This document shows, one piece after another, positions 49,239 through 64,000 of a stretch of 64,000 nt of DNA. The notes under the pieces were generated by a model. That model ran no database searches. It was not told the origin of the DNA and saw only the letters and a program-made list of their open reading frames with translations. This DNA comes from Bradyrhizobium sp. WSM471 (GTDB lineage: Bacteria > Pseudomonadota > Alphaproteobacteria > Rhizobiales > Xanthobacteraceae), in assembly GCF_000244915.1 (NCBI RefSeq), contig NZ_CM001442.1, positions 5,084,001 through 5,148,000 of the forward strand, given 5' to 3'. The position numbers and the translations under genes were made by a program. The first letter of the stretch is position 1. The number at the start of each line of letters is the position of its first letter.

Positions 49239-49268
49239 GGAGTGTTCCTTAGATTCCGTGTGTCGCCG

Positions 49269-49754
<486 letters not shown>

Positions 49755-50126
49755 TTACTTCGGACGCTTGGCGCCGTACTTCGAACGGCGCTGCTTACGG
49801 TTCTTGACGCCCTGGGTATCCAGAACGCCGCGGAGGATGTGGTAGCGCACGCCGGGCAAGTCCTTGACGCGACCGCCGCGGATCATGACCACCGAGTGCT
49901 CCTGGAGGTTATGGCCCTCACCGGGGATGTAGCCGATCACCTCGAAGCCGTTGGTCAGGCGCACCTTGGCAACCTTACGAAGCGCCGAGTTCGGCTTCTT
50001 CGGGGTCGTCGTGTAAACGCGCGTGCAAACACCGCGCTTCTGCGGCGACTGCTGCAGTGCCGGCACCTTCTTGCGCGACTTCTGCACTTCCCGCGGTTGA
50101 GCGATCAGCTGGTTGATCGTCGGCAT
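49755..50126 (-). CDS. rpsL: 30S ribosomal protein S12
   Basis: 123 residues (E. coli 124). Decoding-centre motifs [15 protein letters not shown] and [20 protein letters not shown] are wild-type, so no streptomycin-resistance substitution is seen at the usual Lys positions. First gene of the str operon, with a leader of about 400 bases from the proposed promoter. Confidence 0.98.
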   Translation of the reverse strand: MPTINQLIAQPREVQKSRKKVPALQQSPQKRGVCTRVYTTTPKKPNSALRKVAKVRLTNGFEVIGYIPGEGHNLQEHSVVMIRGGRVKDLPGVRYHILRGVLDTQGVKNRKQRRSKYGAKRPK

Positions 50127-50533
50127 CCTGGCATTACCCTTTGTGTTCTGCCGCGGCCCGTCGCCGGGTCCGCAAATTCTTTCGAGCTACCCGCCCGACG
50201 AGGCCGCCTTGCGCGGAACAATCCGCACAAAGCGAAATCGCGCCAACCACCCATCAACGGGCGGAAAGCGCTTCGACGCCACAGAGGACCGCAGTAGTTG
50301 AACCGGTCAGCTTGAGGCTGCGGTCCGCGCACCGAGGTCATGCATCCGAATTCGATCTCAAGAGAACATGCTCACGAGACCTAAAATCGCACTGGCATTG
50401 CCTAGCTATGATCGACAGCGTTTGAGCGGCATTCGTCGAGGTTGGTGCCCGTCCTGGCGATCCCCAAGGGGATCAAACGGGTGGCCCGTTCCGACGTTGG
50501 CGATGCTCACCGCCTGTCGTTAAGTGAGGGGGT

Positions 50534-50560
50534 TCTATAAGTGGGAGTCGGTCAAGTCAA
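50534..50560 (-). promoter_or_regulatory. Candidate housekeeping promoter of the str operon
   Basis: On the minus strand TTGACT (50560-50555) and TATAGA (50539-50534) are separated by 15 bases; TAGAAC as the -10 would give 17. The match to the sigma-70 pattern is good, and it points at rpsL. It implies a leader of about 400 bases, which could host regulation. Confidence 0.55.
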
Positions 50561-50672
50561 GGCGAAACGTCAGTCAGAAGCGCTTCCCGCGCCTGTCGAA
50601 TTCGCTCCCTGGGTCGCTCGCTGCGCCTTCGCGAGGTGGAAACGAAGAGCGCGTTCCGACACCTCGAATCCA

Positions 50673-50696
50673 ATTTATACCCGGGTTAAATATACT
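50673..50696 (+). promoter_or_regulatory. Palindrome overlapping a -10-like element upstream of the FAD gene
   Basis: ATTTA-T-ACCCGGGT-TAAAT is a near-perfect palindrome (50673-50691) that runs into TATACT (50691-50696), a good -10 sequence. No clear -35 is seen. An operator overlapping a promoter would allow repression, but this is inference. Confidence 0.4.
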
Positions 50697-50733
50697 TTTA
50701 TGACCGTTGGCTAAGGCTTTCTTTCCGGTTGGA

Positions 50734-50778
50734 GCGCCAATGTACCGCCTTGGGCAGAGATTGGCGCCATGCGGTACA
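50734..50778 (+). promoter_or_regulatory. Interleaved inverted repeats enclosing the ribosome-binding site and start codon
   Basis: GCGCCAA (50734-50740) pairs with TTGGCGC (50761-50767), and TGTACCGC (50741-50748) pairs with GCGGTACA (50771-50778). The order A-B-A'-B' allows a pseudoknot or two competing hairpins. The region between holds the likely ribosome-binding purines, and B' includes the G of the ATG at 50769. Confidence 0.5.
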
Positions 50779-52007
50779 CCGACATTGCCATTATCGGCGG
50801 GGGATTGTCCGGCTCGACCGCCGCCGCGATGCTCGGCCGTAGCGGCATTTCGACCATCCTGATCGATCCGCATGAGAGCTATTCTGCGGACTTTCGAGTC
50901 GAAAAACTCAGTGGTCACGTGCAGGTCGGGCGATTCCTGCAGACGGGAATCGCCGAATCGGTGCTGCGCCGCGCGACCTTTGTGGGTGAGAACTGGATCG
51001 CGCGCTTCGGCCGCCTTCTCGACAAGGCGCCGAGCCGGCAGTTCAACATCCTCTACGATTCCCTCGTCAACGCTGTCCGCGACGAAATTCCTGCCGGCGT
51101 CGAGCGCATCTGCGCCAAGGCCGTCTTGGTCGAGACAAGTGCGGAGCGGCAGAAGGTCACTCTCTCCAACGACGAGATGGTCTCCGCCCGGCTGGTCGTG
51201 CTCGCCAACGGCCTCAATGTCGGCCTGCGCCATCAGCTGGGAATCACGCGAAAGATCGTCAGTGCCTGCCATTCGATTTCGATCGGGTTCGACGTGGTGC
51301 CCGCGGGACGGGACTCGTTCGACTTCCCGGCGCTGACCTATTTCTCGGAACGGCCGAGCGACCGCATCCCCTACCTGACGCTTTTTCCGATCGGGACGCG
51401 GATGCGCGCCAATCTGTTCGTCTACCGCAGCTTCGACGATCCCTGGCTGCTTGAGCTGCGCCGCGCGCCCGCCGAGACGCTGAACGCCGCGCTGCCACGG
51501 CTCAAGCGCATCACCGGACCATTCGACATTCCGGGTGAGCTGAAAATCCGCCCGGTCGATCTCTATGTGAACGATGCCAGCGGCCAACCCGGCCTCGTGC
51601 TGGTGGGCGATGCCTTCTCGACCTCGTGCCCGGCCGCCGGCACCGGATGCGACAAGGTCTTCACCGACGTCGAGCGGCTCTGCAATCTCTACATCCCGCG
51701 ATGGCTGGCCTCCGACGGGATGGATACCAGCAAGATCGCCACCTTCTACGCAGATCCGGTCAAGCGGGCGTGCGACGATTGGTCGGCGGCGAAGGCGTTC
51801 GACTTCCGCTCAGTCTCGATTGCGACGAGCCCCTATTGGACGGCGCAGCGCTGGGCACGCTTCATTGCCTGGTCGGTTCAGGGGCTATTGCGACCGCTTG
51901 GAGGAGCCTTCGATCTGGAGCCGAACTTCCTCGGTCACTCCTCCTCATCGTCCTCGTCGAGATCGTCTTCATCCTCGTCGTCATCGTCGCTGTCTTCGTC
52001 GACGTGA
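50769..52007 (+). CDS. FAD-dependent oxidoreductase (geranylgeranyl reductase / halogenase-like group), poly-Ser tail
   Basis: A 412-residue flavoprotein of the PHBH-fold superfamily. The FAD-binding IIGGGLSGS is at 8-16 and the second flavin motif LVGDAFSTSCPAAGTG at 278-292. The WxWxIP motif of flavin halogenases is missing, so a monooxygenase or saturating reductase is more likely. It has no signal peptide. Residues 391-412 are almost only Ser, because the gene's end overlaps, on the opposite strand, the acidic tail of the ABC transporter gene. It is divergent from rpsL and convergent with the transporter. Confidence 0.8.
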   Translation: MRYTDIAIIGGGLSGSTAAAMLGRSGISTILIDPHESYSADFRVEKLSGHVQVGRFLQTGIAESVLRRATFVGENWIARFGRLLDKAPSRQFNILYDSLVNAVRDEIPAGVERICAKAVLVETSAERQKVTLSNDEMVSARLVVLANGLNVGLRHQLGITRKIVSACHSISIGFDVVPAGRDSFDFPALTYFSERPSDRIPYLTLFPIGTRMRANLFVYRSFDDPWLLELRRAPAETLNAALPRLKRITGPFDIPGELKIRPVDLYVNDASGQPGLVLVGDAFSTSCPAAGTGCDKVFTDVERLCNLYIPRWLASDGMDTSKIATFYADPVKRACDDWSAAKAFDFRSVSIATSPYWTAQRWARFIAWSVQGLLRPLGGAFDLEPNFLGHSSSSSSSRSSSSSSSSSLSSST

Positions 52008-53956
52008 GCCGGCGCGCCATGCGGTTGGTGGATTTGGTCGTTCCACAGCTTGCGATAGGTGCCGTTCTTGGCGAGCAGCTCGGCATGCGAGCCGCGCTCG
52101 ATCGCCCTGCCCCCTGAAATCACGATGATCTCGTCCATCTCGACCACCGAGGTCAGGCGGTGGGTCGACCAGATCATGGTGCGGCCCTTGGCAACCTTCA
52201 GCAGCGTGCGGTTGATCGCGGCTTCCGTGGTCTGGTCGAGCGCCGAAGTGGCTTCGTCCAGCAGCAGTACGGAGGGATTACGGATGACCGCGCGCGCGAT
52301 CGCGATACGCTGGCGCTGGCCGCCCGACAAGGTATCGCCGCGCTCGCCCACCGGCGTGTCGTATCGCTGCGGCAGACTCATGATGTAGCGGTGGATCTCG
52401 GCCTTCTTGGCCGCCTCCTCCACCTCCTCGTTGGTCGCGCCCTCCTTGCCGAGCCGGATGTTCTCCCGGATCGACATGTTGAACAGCATGTTCTCCTGGA
52501 ACACCACCGCCATGCTCCGGCGCAGGGAATCCAGCGTTACCTTGCGGACGTCGACGCCGTCGATGGTGACGCGCCCCTCATCCGGCACATAGAGCCGCAG
52601 GATCAGATTCAGCAGCGTGCTCTTGCCGGAGCCCGAGGGACCGACGATGGCAATGCGCTTGCCGACATTGAGCTTGAGGCTGAGATTGTCCAGCACCGGC
52701 GTCTGGCTGCCTTCGTACTGGAATGTCACGTGGTCGAAGGTGATGTCGTTGGTGATGCGGGGCAGATCGGGCGCGCCGGCACGATCGGCGCTGCGCGTGG
52801 GCTCGTCGAGCAGCTCCTGCATATGACGGATAGCGGCTGCCGCGGAGATCGACACGGGGATGAAATGCATCACATGGGCGATGTTGTAGGACACCTCCCA
52901 GAACGCGCTCTCGAAGGTGACGAAGGTGCCGATGGTGATCTGACCCTTGGTCGCCAGATATGCGCCGATCGCGAGCACGACGAGATGCAAGAGCAGCACC
53001 GAGATGGTGACCGTCCGCTCCACCATGGTCGAGAGAAACGCCGCCGAGGCCATCCTGTTTCGCGTCTCGTCGTTGCGAAAGGTGAAGAAGCCGAACATCC
53101 GGCGTTGCAGGCTGAACGCCTTGATCACGGCCTGCGCCGCGACGTTCTCCTGCACCATGCCGAGCAGCGCGGACTCATTGAGCTTCTGCTCGTAATTCGC
53201 CTGAACGGCCTTCGGCGTCAGCATGCGCGGACCGATCAGCGTGATCGGAAACACCAGCAGCGCAACCGCCGCGAGCTGCCAGTTCAGGAACACCATCAGG
53301 ATGATGCCCGCGATCAACTCCAGGAACGGCAATGCCGCGCTGTTGGCGAAGGTCTTGACCGAGCCCTCGAAGGCCGCGAGGTCGACTGAGAAGCGCGACA
53401 GGATCTCGCCGCGCTTGGTTCGGCCGAAATAGGCCGCCGGCAGGTCCTGGACGTGCTCGAACAGCCGTTTGCGGACGTCGGAAATGATGCACGCCGCGAG
53501 CCGCGCATCCCAGCGCTCGTACCAGACCGCGACGATCGAGGTGAAGATGCCCGCGACCGCGAGCACGCCGAGGATCTTGTACAGCGCCTGGAAATCCTCC
53601 TCGCCGAGCGCGTCGTCGATCAGGTATTTCAGGCTGAGCGGCATGATGACGTTGAATAGCGTCTCGACGAAGACGCCGAACGCCACGAACGACAGCATCT
53701 GCTTGTAATTGACCAGGAAGGGTTTGACGAAGCCCAGGATGGTCGCGAGCGCGCCGGCGGCCTCGCGCGCGGTAAAGACGACAAGGTCCTCGTCCTCATC
53801 GTCGTCGTCGAGCTCCAGCCCCCCATCCTCCTCGTCTTCATCGTCCTCGTCGTCTTCGAGGTCCGGCTTGGCGGTAGGGACAAGCTTGTCGTCGAGCTCG
53901 GCCGCCTGTTCCGCGGCGAGCTTCTGTTTGTCGGGCGGGAGGGGCTTGGACGCCAT
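51935..53956 (-). CDS. ABC half-transporter (exporter type) with acidic N- and C-termini
   Basis: A 673-residue fused permease-ATPase, probably a homodimeric exporter. Residues 33-57 are Asp/Glu-rich; six membrane helices span about 80-370; the ATPase has Walker A GPSGSGKST (439-447), signature LSGGQ (543-547), Walker B VLLLDE (563-568) and the switch His in STHR. Residues 653-673 are again almost purely Asp/Glu. The last 73 bases overlap the 3' end of the FAD gene. It follows the amine oxidase-methyltransferase gene by 132 bases on the same strand, suggesting co-transcription. The family exports lipids, peptides or drugs; the substrate is unknown. Confidence 0.92.
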   Translation of the reverse strand: MASKPLPPDKQKLAAEQAAELDDKLVPTAKPDLEDDEDDEDEEDGGLELDDDDEDEDLVVFTAREAAGALATILGFVKPFLVNYKQMLSFVAFGVFVETLFNVIMPLSLKYLIDDALGEEDFQALYKILGVLAVAGIFTSIVAVWYERWDARLAACIISDVRKRLFEHVQDLPAAYFGRTKRGEILSRFSVDLAAFEGSVKTFANSAALPFLELIAGIILMVFLNWQLAAVALLVFPITLIGPRMLTPKAVQANYEQKLNESALLGMVQENVAAQAVIKAFSLQRRMFGFFTFRNDETRNRMASAAFLSTMVERTVTISVLLLHLVVLAIGAYLATKGQITIGTFVTFESAFWEVSYNIAHVMHFIPVSISAAAAIRHMQELLDEPTRSADRAGAPDLPRITNDITFDHVTFQYEGSQTPVLDNLSLKLNVGKRIAIVGPSGSGKSTLLNLILRLYVPDEGRVTIDGVDVRKVTLDSLRRSMAVVFQENMLFNMSIRENIRLGKEGATNEEVEEAAKKAEIHRYIMSLPQRYDTPVGERGDTLSGGQRQRIAIARAVIRNPSVLLLDEATSALDQTTEAAINRTLLKVAKGRTMIWSTHRLTSVVEMDEIIVISGGRAIERGSHAELLAKNGTYRKLWNDQIHQPHGAPAHVDEDSDDDDEDEDDLDEDDEEE

Positions 53957-54088
53957 GAAACCAACCGATGCTGACGGCCGGCATGACCGCAGAGAAAGAC
54001 GGAAATAGCGGAAACCGCTATTGCATCGATTCTATGCGATCAAGATGAATTCGGCAAAACAATTGGCGAAGGCGCCCGTTTCAGGCGG

Positions 54089-56149
54089 CTAGTCGTCTTC
54101 CTCGTCCTCGACCTTGTCGAAAAAGGAATAGCGCAGGGAATCGGCGTCGGCGTACCACTGACCCGGACCCTTGTTGGCGGCGAGCGTCGCCTCCCAGAGC
54201 GCGTCGGTGCAGTCCTTGCGGTGCATCGACAGCTCGAAGCCGTTGCCGAAGAACAATTCGGACCATTCCCACCAGGTACCGAGCTTCTTGACCCCACGCA
54301 GGAGGTCGTAGCGGTCGATCAGTGCCGGCGCCATGTCCGAGGTGATCGAGCCGAACACGAGCCCGGTCTTGACCACGCGGTTCAGCTCCCTGATCGCACG
54401 AACCACCTGCTTCGGGGAAACATGGCAGAGGCTGGTCTCGAACACGAAGTCGAACGCGCCGTCCTTGAACGGCATGTCGGTGATCGAACCGAGCTTGTTG
54501 TACTTCTTCAAGGCCTTCGGCGTTCTGGCGTGAATGGTGCGGTTGTTCTCGATGCCGAAGGCATCGATGCCGCGATCGCGCAGCGCGCCGACAAGCTCGC
54601 CGCTGGCCGAGCCCGCGATCAAGAGCTTCGTGCCTTTGGCCTTGCCCCAGACGATGCCGATCAGTTTTGTGAGATAGTCGGGATCCGTGAAGTGTTGCCA
54701 CGCTTCGCTGTAGGGACCCTGGCCGCGATAATTCTCAAAATAGTCGCGATCGATCTTGTCCGAGAGCGGCTTGTCGTCCTGCGAACGCTCGCGGCGCAGG
54801 CGCATCATCTCGGTCAAGATGATGTCGGTCGCCGCGTCCGAGGAATCGAGCAGGCCGTTCAGCGTCGAGTCGAACAGATAGTCGCCGACCACCACGATTC
54901 CGGGATGTTCCTTCGGCTCGGGCCGGTGATTGGTCATGACGTCGCGCACGGGCAAGCCGCCTGGAATCGCGTTCACCGACGACAGCCAGCGGTGGATCTT
55001 GCCTTCCATGAAATGCGAGCGAGCATCGCCGAGCGATGCCGGCAACGATTTCAGTGCGGCATCGATCAGCTCCTGGTCGGAGAGATTCGCAAAGGCCAGC
55101 GCGTCGGAGCCCGGAATCAGCCAGTTCAGCACGCCGTGCTTGCCCACATCGTGGCGCGCGCCCTCGTTATAGACGCAGCAACCGCCAAAGGCTTCCGACA
55201 TGAACCAGGCGCCGGCGATCTTGTCGCCCCAGAACGGCGTGTCGAACAGGATCGAGACACGCAAATAGTGCGCAGGACGGTCGAAGTACGAGACGTGCTT
55301 GACCATCGACTTGCGAAGCTGTTCGCCCTCCCAGCCGACGGTCCCGAGCCAGGAATGCGGCAAGCAGACCAGCACAAGGTCGAAGTCGCGCGTCTCCGGC
55401 CCCTTGCCGTTCATCATCTTGAGTTGATAGCGGCCGGTCGGCGCCTTGCCGACCGTGAGGACGCGATGATTGAGCTGGATGTCGGCATTGACCTCCGACT
55501 GGAGGCACTCGATGAGCTGCTCGTTGCCGTTCTGGATGGAATAGAGGCCGATATAGCCGTCGACGTCCATCAGGTAGTTCTTGAGCGCGTTGAGCCCGTT
55601 AGTGTTGTGGCTCTCGGTCGCGAGGTCCGAGCGCGCCATCACCTTGAAGAATCGCTTCGCGGTCTCGTCCTCGACCTCCTCGTCGAGCACCTGTTCGGCG
55701 GTCTTGTAGGCCCAGGGATTCTCGTTGTCGTGCGCGCCGACGCCCTCGTAATACTCGATCGGCGTCATCGCCTCGGCGCAGCGCTTACGGAACGCCTCGA
55801 TCGCGGCCGCGGTCTTGGCGCCGTATTTGCGGCGCATGCCCGCGACGTCGTTGAGGAGCTCGCCGCCGAACTGCACCTGCTCGGCATCCATCGGAATGGT
55901 CTGCAGGCCGAAATGCTGGATCAACTCGCGCAACGGATCCGGCCCGGTCATCGAGTAGTCGTAGATCTCGGCAACGCCGGCCTCGTACATCGCGGGCGCG
56001 GAATCGAATTTGCGCGTGACGATCTTGCCGCCGAGCCGGTCGGATGCCTCGTAGATGGTGACGCGGCAGAGGTCGCCGAGCTTGCGCTTCAGATACCAAG
56101 CGCTCATCAGCCCGCCGGGGCCGCCGCCTACGATTGCGAGATCAAGCAT
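54089..56149 (-). CDS. Flavin amine oxidase-like protein fused to a class I SAM methyltransferase
   Basis: A 686-residue two-domain protein. The N-terminal part (1 to about 440) is an amine-oxidase/desaturase-type flavoprotein: GGGPGG at 8-13, EASDRLGG at 34-41 and the closing GDYLFDSTLNGLLDSSDAA. After a linker, residues about 490-640 form a Rossmann methyltransferase, with motif I LIAGSASGEL (510-519), the acidic residue in GIENN, and FDFVFETSLCHVSP (567-579). The first glycines of motif I are unusual (GSASG for GxGxG). The end is acidic (VEDEEDD). I know no characterised protein with this fusion. It precedes the ABC gene on the same strand. Confidence 0.85.
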   Translation of the reverse strand: MLDLAIVGGGPGGLMSAWYLKRKLGDLCRVTIYEASDRLGGKIVTRKFDSAPAMYEAGVAEIYDYSMTGPDPLRELIQHFGLQTIPMDAEQVQFGGELLNDVAGMRRKYGAKTAAAIEAFRKRCAEAMTPIEYYEGVGAHDNENPWAYKTAEQVLDEEVEDETAKRFFKVMARSDLATESHNTNGLNALKNYLMDVDGYIGLYSIQNGNEQLIECLQSEVNADIQLNHRVLTVGKAPTGRYQLKMMNGKGPETRDFDLVLVCLPHSWLGTVGWEGEQLRKSMVKHVSYFDRPAHYLRVSILFDTPFWGDKIAGAWFMSEAFGGCCVYNEGARHDVGKHGVLNWLIPGSDALAFANLSDQELIDAALKSLPASLGDARSHFMEGKIHRWLSSVNAIPGGLPVRDVMTNHRPEPKEHPGIVVVGDYLFDSTLNGLLDSSDAATDIILTEMMRLRRERSQDDKPLSDKIDRDYFENYRGQGPYSEAWQHFTDPDYLTKLIGIVWGKAKGTKLLIAGSASGELVGALRDRGIDAFGIENNRTIHARTPKALKKYNKLGSITDMPFKDGAFDFVFETSLCHVSPKQVVRAIRELNRVVKTGLVFGSITSDMAPALIDRYDLLRGVKKLGTWWEWSELFFGNGFELSMHRKDCTDALWEATLAANKGPGQWYADADSLRYSFFDKVEDEEDD

Positions 56150-56283
56150 GAGAATTCCGTGGTCTCCGGCCCGCCCCCTTCACGGGACCACCGGTCTAAG
56201 CTCTCCTAGCAGAAGCGCTTTTGCGCCTGAAGGAAAGATGAACAAAGGTTGATCCTGCACCGCAACAGGAAAACAAAGCAGCA

Positions 56284-56309
56284 AAAAGGCCGGCTTGCGC
56301 CGGCCTTTT
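56284..56309 (-). terminator. Rho-independent terminator after rpoC
   Basis: AAAAGGCCGG pairs with CCGGCCTTTT around a six-base loop, with a further T on the minus strand. It lies 32 bases past the rpoC stop and separates rpoBC from the accessory island. It also has T-tails on the plus strand. Confidence 0.9.
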
Positions 56310-56340
56310 CAGTGTCCTCGGTATTCCTACGGATGAACCA

Positions 56341-60537
<4,197 letters not shown>

Positions 60538-60630
60538 CGTCTTCTCCTCGCGTGCCGGTCGCCTCCGGCAGCAAATTCGAAAATCACTATGCGGGGCGCC
60601 CTGCCCTCGCGACTCCAGGACTGGGCGCCG

Positions 60631-60655
60631 ATGCCCGGCCGTTCAGGCCGGGCAT
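60631..60655 (-). other. Strong hairpin in the rpoB-rpoC gap
   Basis: ATGCCCGGCC pairs perfectly with GGCCGGGCAT around a five-base loop, 10 bases past the rpoB stop. There is no T-run, so termination is unlikely. An mRNA stabilising or processing stem, or a leftover dispersed palindrome, are the options. Confidence 0.65.
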
Positions 60656-60665
60656 GAGGGTCGTA

Positions 60666-64000
<3,335 letters not shown>

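Larger units (their letters stand above)
50127..50768. other. Divergent 642-base intergenic region before the str operon and the accessory flavoenzyme
   Basis: No gene is visible. It contains the proposed str promoter (50534-50560, minus), the roughly 400-base rpsL leader, an AT-flanked palindrome with a TATACT -10 (50673-50696, plus), and interleaved inverted repeats at 50734-50778 around the start of the FAD gene. Confidence 0.7.

Noticed and set aside
50769..52007. Calling the FAD protein a tryptophan halogenase
   Set aside because: The WxWxIP motif and the usual halogenase length (about 500 residues) are missing; only the shared flavin fold is supported.

Overview
The window is about 64 kb of high-GC alphaproteobacterial chromosome, most likely from Bradyrhizobium or a close Nitrobacteraceae relative. 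The evidence is the S10-spc-alpha gene order with adk and secY, the form of RpoB/RpoC, the 1163-residue one-chain indolepyruvate:ferredoxin oxidoreductase, a GCG_CRPN-type exported peptide, and many small dispersed palindromes of the kind that fill Bradyrhizobium intergenic spaces. I assign genus from recognition, not from a search. I saw no rRNA, tRNA, CRISPR array, insertion sequence or prophage.

Left part (1-30.7 kb) is a mixed housekeeping and accessory region with genes on both strands: the first codons of a thiolase, indolepyruvate oxidoreductase, a triheme cytochrome c, a TRIC-type membrane protein, a three-gene group (PEP-mutase-like enzyme and two dimeric alpha/beta-barrel proteins) facing an ArsR-type regulator, an exported alpha/beta hydrolase, two small exported proteins (one Cys/Gly type, one Tat/His-Trp type), a GST, an acyl-CoA carboxylase beta chain, a class D beta-lactamase, FliK with an FlhB-tail protein, ATP12, an RluA pseudouridine synthase coupled to an orphan HigA antitoxin, RarA overlapping a DegP-type protease, a porin, a quinone oxidoreductase, a CLC transporter and an SDR. 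A stretch at 16.0-16.3 kb holds facing remnants of dead genes, one of them a carboxymuconolactone decarboxylase.

Middle part (30.8-50.1 kb, all minus strand) is the str-S10-spc-alpha ribosomal superoperon. In transcription order it reads rpsL, rpsG, fusA, tuf, rpsJ, rplC, rplD, rplW, rplB, rpsS, rplV, rpsC, rplP, rpmC, rpsQ, rplN, rplX, rplE, rpsN, rpsH, rplF, rplR, rpsE, rpmD, rplO, secY, adk, rpsM, rpsK, rpoA, rplQ, and it ends in a clear intrinsic terminator. Its adenylate kinase carries a roughly 95-residue Lys/Ala tail like histone H1. Dispersed palindromes sit in two of its gaps.

Right part (50.1-64 kb): rpoC and the 3' portion of rpoB (cut by the window edge) lie upstream of the str operon, but they are separated from it by a 6-kb accessory island. 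The island encodes an FAD-dependent oxidoreductase (plus strand), an ABC half-transporter with acidic ends, and a rare fusion of a flavin amine oxidase with a SAM methyltransferase. The oxidoreductase and transporter genes converge and overlap tail to tail, so one DNA stretch encodes poly-Ser on one strand and poly-Asp/Glu on the other. This island is the best candidate for an undescribed system: two redox flavoenzymes, a methyltransferase and an exporter suggest making or modifying a small molecule or lipid and moving it across the membrane.
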